DNA of 64,000 bases, from contig JANCRA010000032.1 in assembly GCA_024362935.1 (NCBI GenBank), positions 2,542,001-2,606,000 of the forward strand, read 5' to 3'. This document shows, piece after piece, positions 61,780 to 64,000 of the stretch. The notes below the pieces were generated by a model that saw nothing but the letters and a program-made list of their open reading frames with translations, did not search any database and was not told the DNA's origin. The translations under genes were made by a program, and so were the position numbers. Numbering within the stretch: position 1 is the stretch's first letter; each line of letters starts with the position of its first letter. The DNA comes from Setophaga petechia (Eukaryota > Chordata > Aves > Passeriformes > Parulidae).

Positions 61780-64000
61780 TCAGTGCTCTACATTATTTCT
61801 TGGACATCTAAACATAAAACTGATTCCCAATTACAAACTACTGTTGTTCTTCCCAAAGGTATCTGCATTACCAAATTGCCACAGTATCTGTCTGCATCAA
61901 GATTCATAAAGGGACAGCAGAGATAAGAAAAATCTACATTATTTGCATAAAATTTCCAAGCAATATATGGTTATAGCACACCAATGTGTACCAGAGCCAA
62001 AAGTTTTAGTTGCTCCTATGAATACTAATTTTCCTCTCAAAGCTTAAAAACATAATAAGTAGCTATATTGGAAGAAGAAAAAAATCTGATTTAATTTTCT
62101 AGGTAGAAAAGCAACATTAAGATCTGTAGCCATAGCTAAATACATCTGAAATCCTACTGATATGTAGTTAAAAAGAGGCAAACAAATATGATACAAGGAA
62201 CAAAGAACAGGGATGCAAGCAGCAGGAGCTAACAACTAAATTTAACTACAGCTACTTTCAGAGCCCACACTGCCCAGAAGTATACAGACAGTGTAGAAAA
62301 ACAAAATATTTTAAAAGAGTTGTGCTTTGGATTAAGCCAAGTCTCAGTATTAAGAACTATCTCCCTACCCCACCAGGCTTAAACACTGCTCTCTACAACA
62401 GAGAATAGAAAGGGGGGGTGAGGGGTGAAATACACAAATCCTAAGCCAGTTAAGTGACCTGAAATACAACTGCATGGGGTAGACAGCACACATCCTAAAG
62501 TTGGTTTTATGCACATTTGATGTGTCATTCTTGCAGAGTGGCAATTTGTAAGTGAGCACACTCTACTACTAAATCAGGCAAATGTAGAATAGATGTAAAT
62601 TCTATAGCCCAGGAACTCCATAGAGGATTTACACTTAAAGTGCAATTAGACTGGAGCTTTAACTCAAATTGTGGCTTTTGTCTGGGTAACTGCTTTACTG
62701 TTCAACAGTAGAAACAAAATCTTATCAAATGCTGTATTCAAGCAGTCTCTGCTAACATATGAAGAATGTTGCAAGGAGTTCCCCAAGTAAAGAGAAGTTT
62801 ATTTAGGGCAAGATGTCAGTAATCTACTTAACTTCTTATTTTTCCATGCTAGGCAGCATGATTTCCTATTTCTCCCACCTCTAAGGCCACAGAACCAATT
62901 CCATAATTATTTCATCAGCAGTGTATCTCTGATGGTAGCCCAAAGCAGTTAGGTGATGGCCAGGTGTATAAGGAGACTTCACTCTGCCCATTTCCTTTCC
63001 TCCCCCTGTTTCTGTAGGTTAAACTGGCAGGCAAGTCTACAAAGTCTACATTCTGTACCCTAACATAGCATGCAGGAGTGATAATTTCTGTTTTCCTTTC
63101 TACTCCAGGAACCTCTGAGACCCCCAAAGTCAGGAACTATTGCCCACCTGATGCTGAGCTGGAAACAGGACAGCACATACTCAAGTAGTGCCAACACACT
63201 CAGTTCATGTACAACCATTATGGGTCACTGAGCTAAAAATGAAGCCATTCTCTGGCAAGTAGATCCAAAGGAAAGAGAACAACAAGAATTTCCAAGAGAA
63301 TGACAGAACTCAGGGCTGCACTTTTATCTGTTACACATAGGATTTTCTTTCTGTTCTGAACTCAATTTACAGCCTTCATTTTGGAACCATTTGTGTTGGC
63401 CACAGGAATCTCCAAAGTCTGCCCCAGCTTTTGATTTTTCCTTGCATATCTCCAGCTTGCTGCTTTTAAAAAGATCATGACACATCAGTAATGGAATAAC
63501 CTTTTGATTTCTAAAAATTCTTGCAAACTTCTCTACCATTGCTTTTCTGTTTAGTATCTCTCCATGAAAAAGATGTTACTGTAAGAGCAAAGAACCATAA
63601 TTTCCAGAGCACCCTGATACCTGACCCACAGCCCAAGATCCTGCATTAACTCCTCTCACTGTTGCTCATTGCAAATGAAAGACTCTGACTGCATCTAGGA
63701 AGGAACAGATTGTTGTAAATTCTCCTTCATGAAGTAGAAAGATGGAGATAGAACAGGCTTTGCAACAAACTGATGCCTGCTAATTCTTGGAAATTTTGGC
63801 ACAAACAGTGATGAAGTTATTTTAGGTGGAGTTAATTTTCATGGTTTTTCTTCATTTCAGTCAGTTATGCATTAAATACATTTTCATTTTAACAGCAGCT
63901 AAATTCAAAATAAATCATGCCTTGCAGTTTGATTGTTAGTATTTTTATAAATTAATTTTTGGTTATAAAAATGCCCTCTTTTACAACAGTTTGAGTTTGC

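Larger units (their letters stand above)
56377..64000 (-). other. Upstream MGAT4A intron, truncated by the window edge
   Basis: The next upstream exon should encode a segment like EEWMILEFSQLGFIG. I could not find it on the minus strand here, so this intron is at least 7.6 kb. It contains CR1 fragments at 57.28 and 61.61 kb. A moderately GC-rich patch (about 59.42-60.25 kb) has no recognised content. Confidence 0.75.

Overview
This window is vertebrate nuclear DNA, almost certainly from a bird and probably a passerine. It is AT-rich and mostly non-coding, with two sharply bounded CpG islands. It carries many CR1 LINE fragments, most of them 3' tails ending in the CR1-type ATTCTATGA terminus. 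It also holds a short interspersed element whose head is a recognisable tRNA-Ile and whose tail is CR1-like, the architecture known from zebra finch and other passerines (TguSINE1 type). The three protein genes I can prove are spliced and lie in the same order and orientations as in human 2q11.2: COA5 (minus), UNC50 (plus), MGAT4A (minus). Exons were identified by recognising the protein, then checked for canonical splice sites and phase across every junction.

Layout. 1-18,244: no coding exon recognised; AT-rich with a few local tandem repeats, hairpins and low-complexity tracts. 18,245-18,925: a CpG island without an identifiable gene, carrying a strong minus-strand splice donor. 18,930-19,422: a CR1 fragment followed by a (CCAT)n microsatellite. 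19,423-25,306: nothing recognised apart from one short duplication. 25,549-28,238: COA5, three coding exons giving a complete 75-residue protein. 28,240-28,467: a compact bidirectional CpG promoter shared by COA5 and UNC50, with NRF1-like, ETS-like and YY1-like sites. 29,184-33,271: UNC50, five coding exons giving a complete 259-residue protein. 33,272-39,057: UNC50 3' UTR, spacer and MGAT4A 3' UTR. 39,058-56,376: the last seven coding exons of MGAT4A, about 238 C-terminal residues (end of the catalytic region and the C-terminal carbohydrate-binding module). 56,377-64,000: upstream MGAT4A intron; the earlier exons lie outside the window.

The genes are not one pathway. COA5 is a mitochondrial intermembrane-space factor for cytochrome c oxidase assembly. 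UNC50 is a Golgi/ER multi-pass membrane protein in trafficking. MGAT4A is a Golgi N-glycan branching enzyme. COA5 and UNC50 are head-to-head; UNC50 and MGAT4A are tail-to-tail. I found no evidence of a novel multi-gene system. The most useful leads are the orphan CpG island, the absence of recognisable INPP4A exons where synteny would place that gene, the tRNA-Ile SINE inside COA5 intron 1, and a divergent COA5 helix covering the position of a known human disease substitution.
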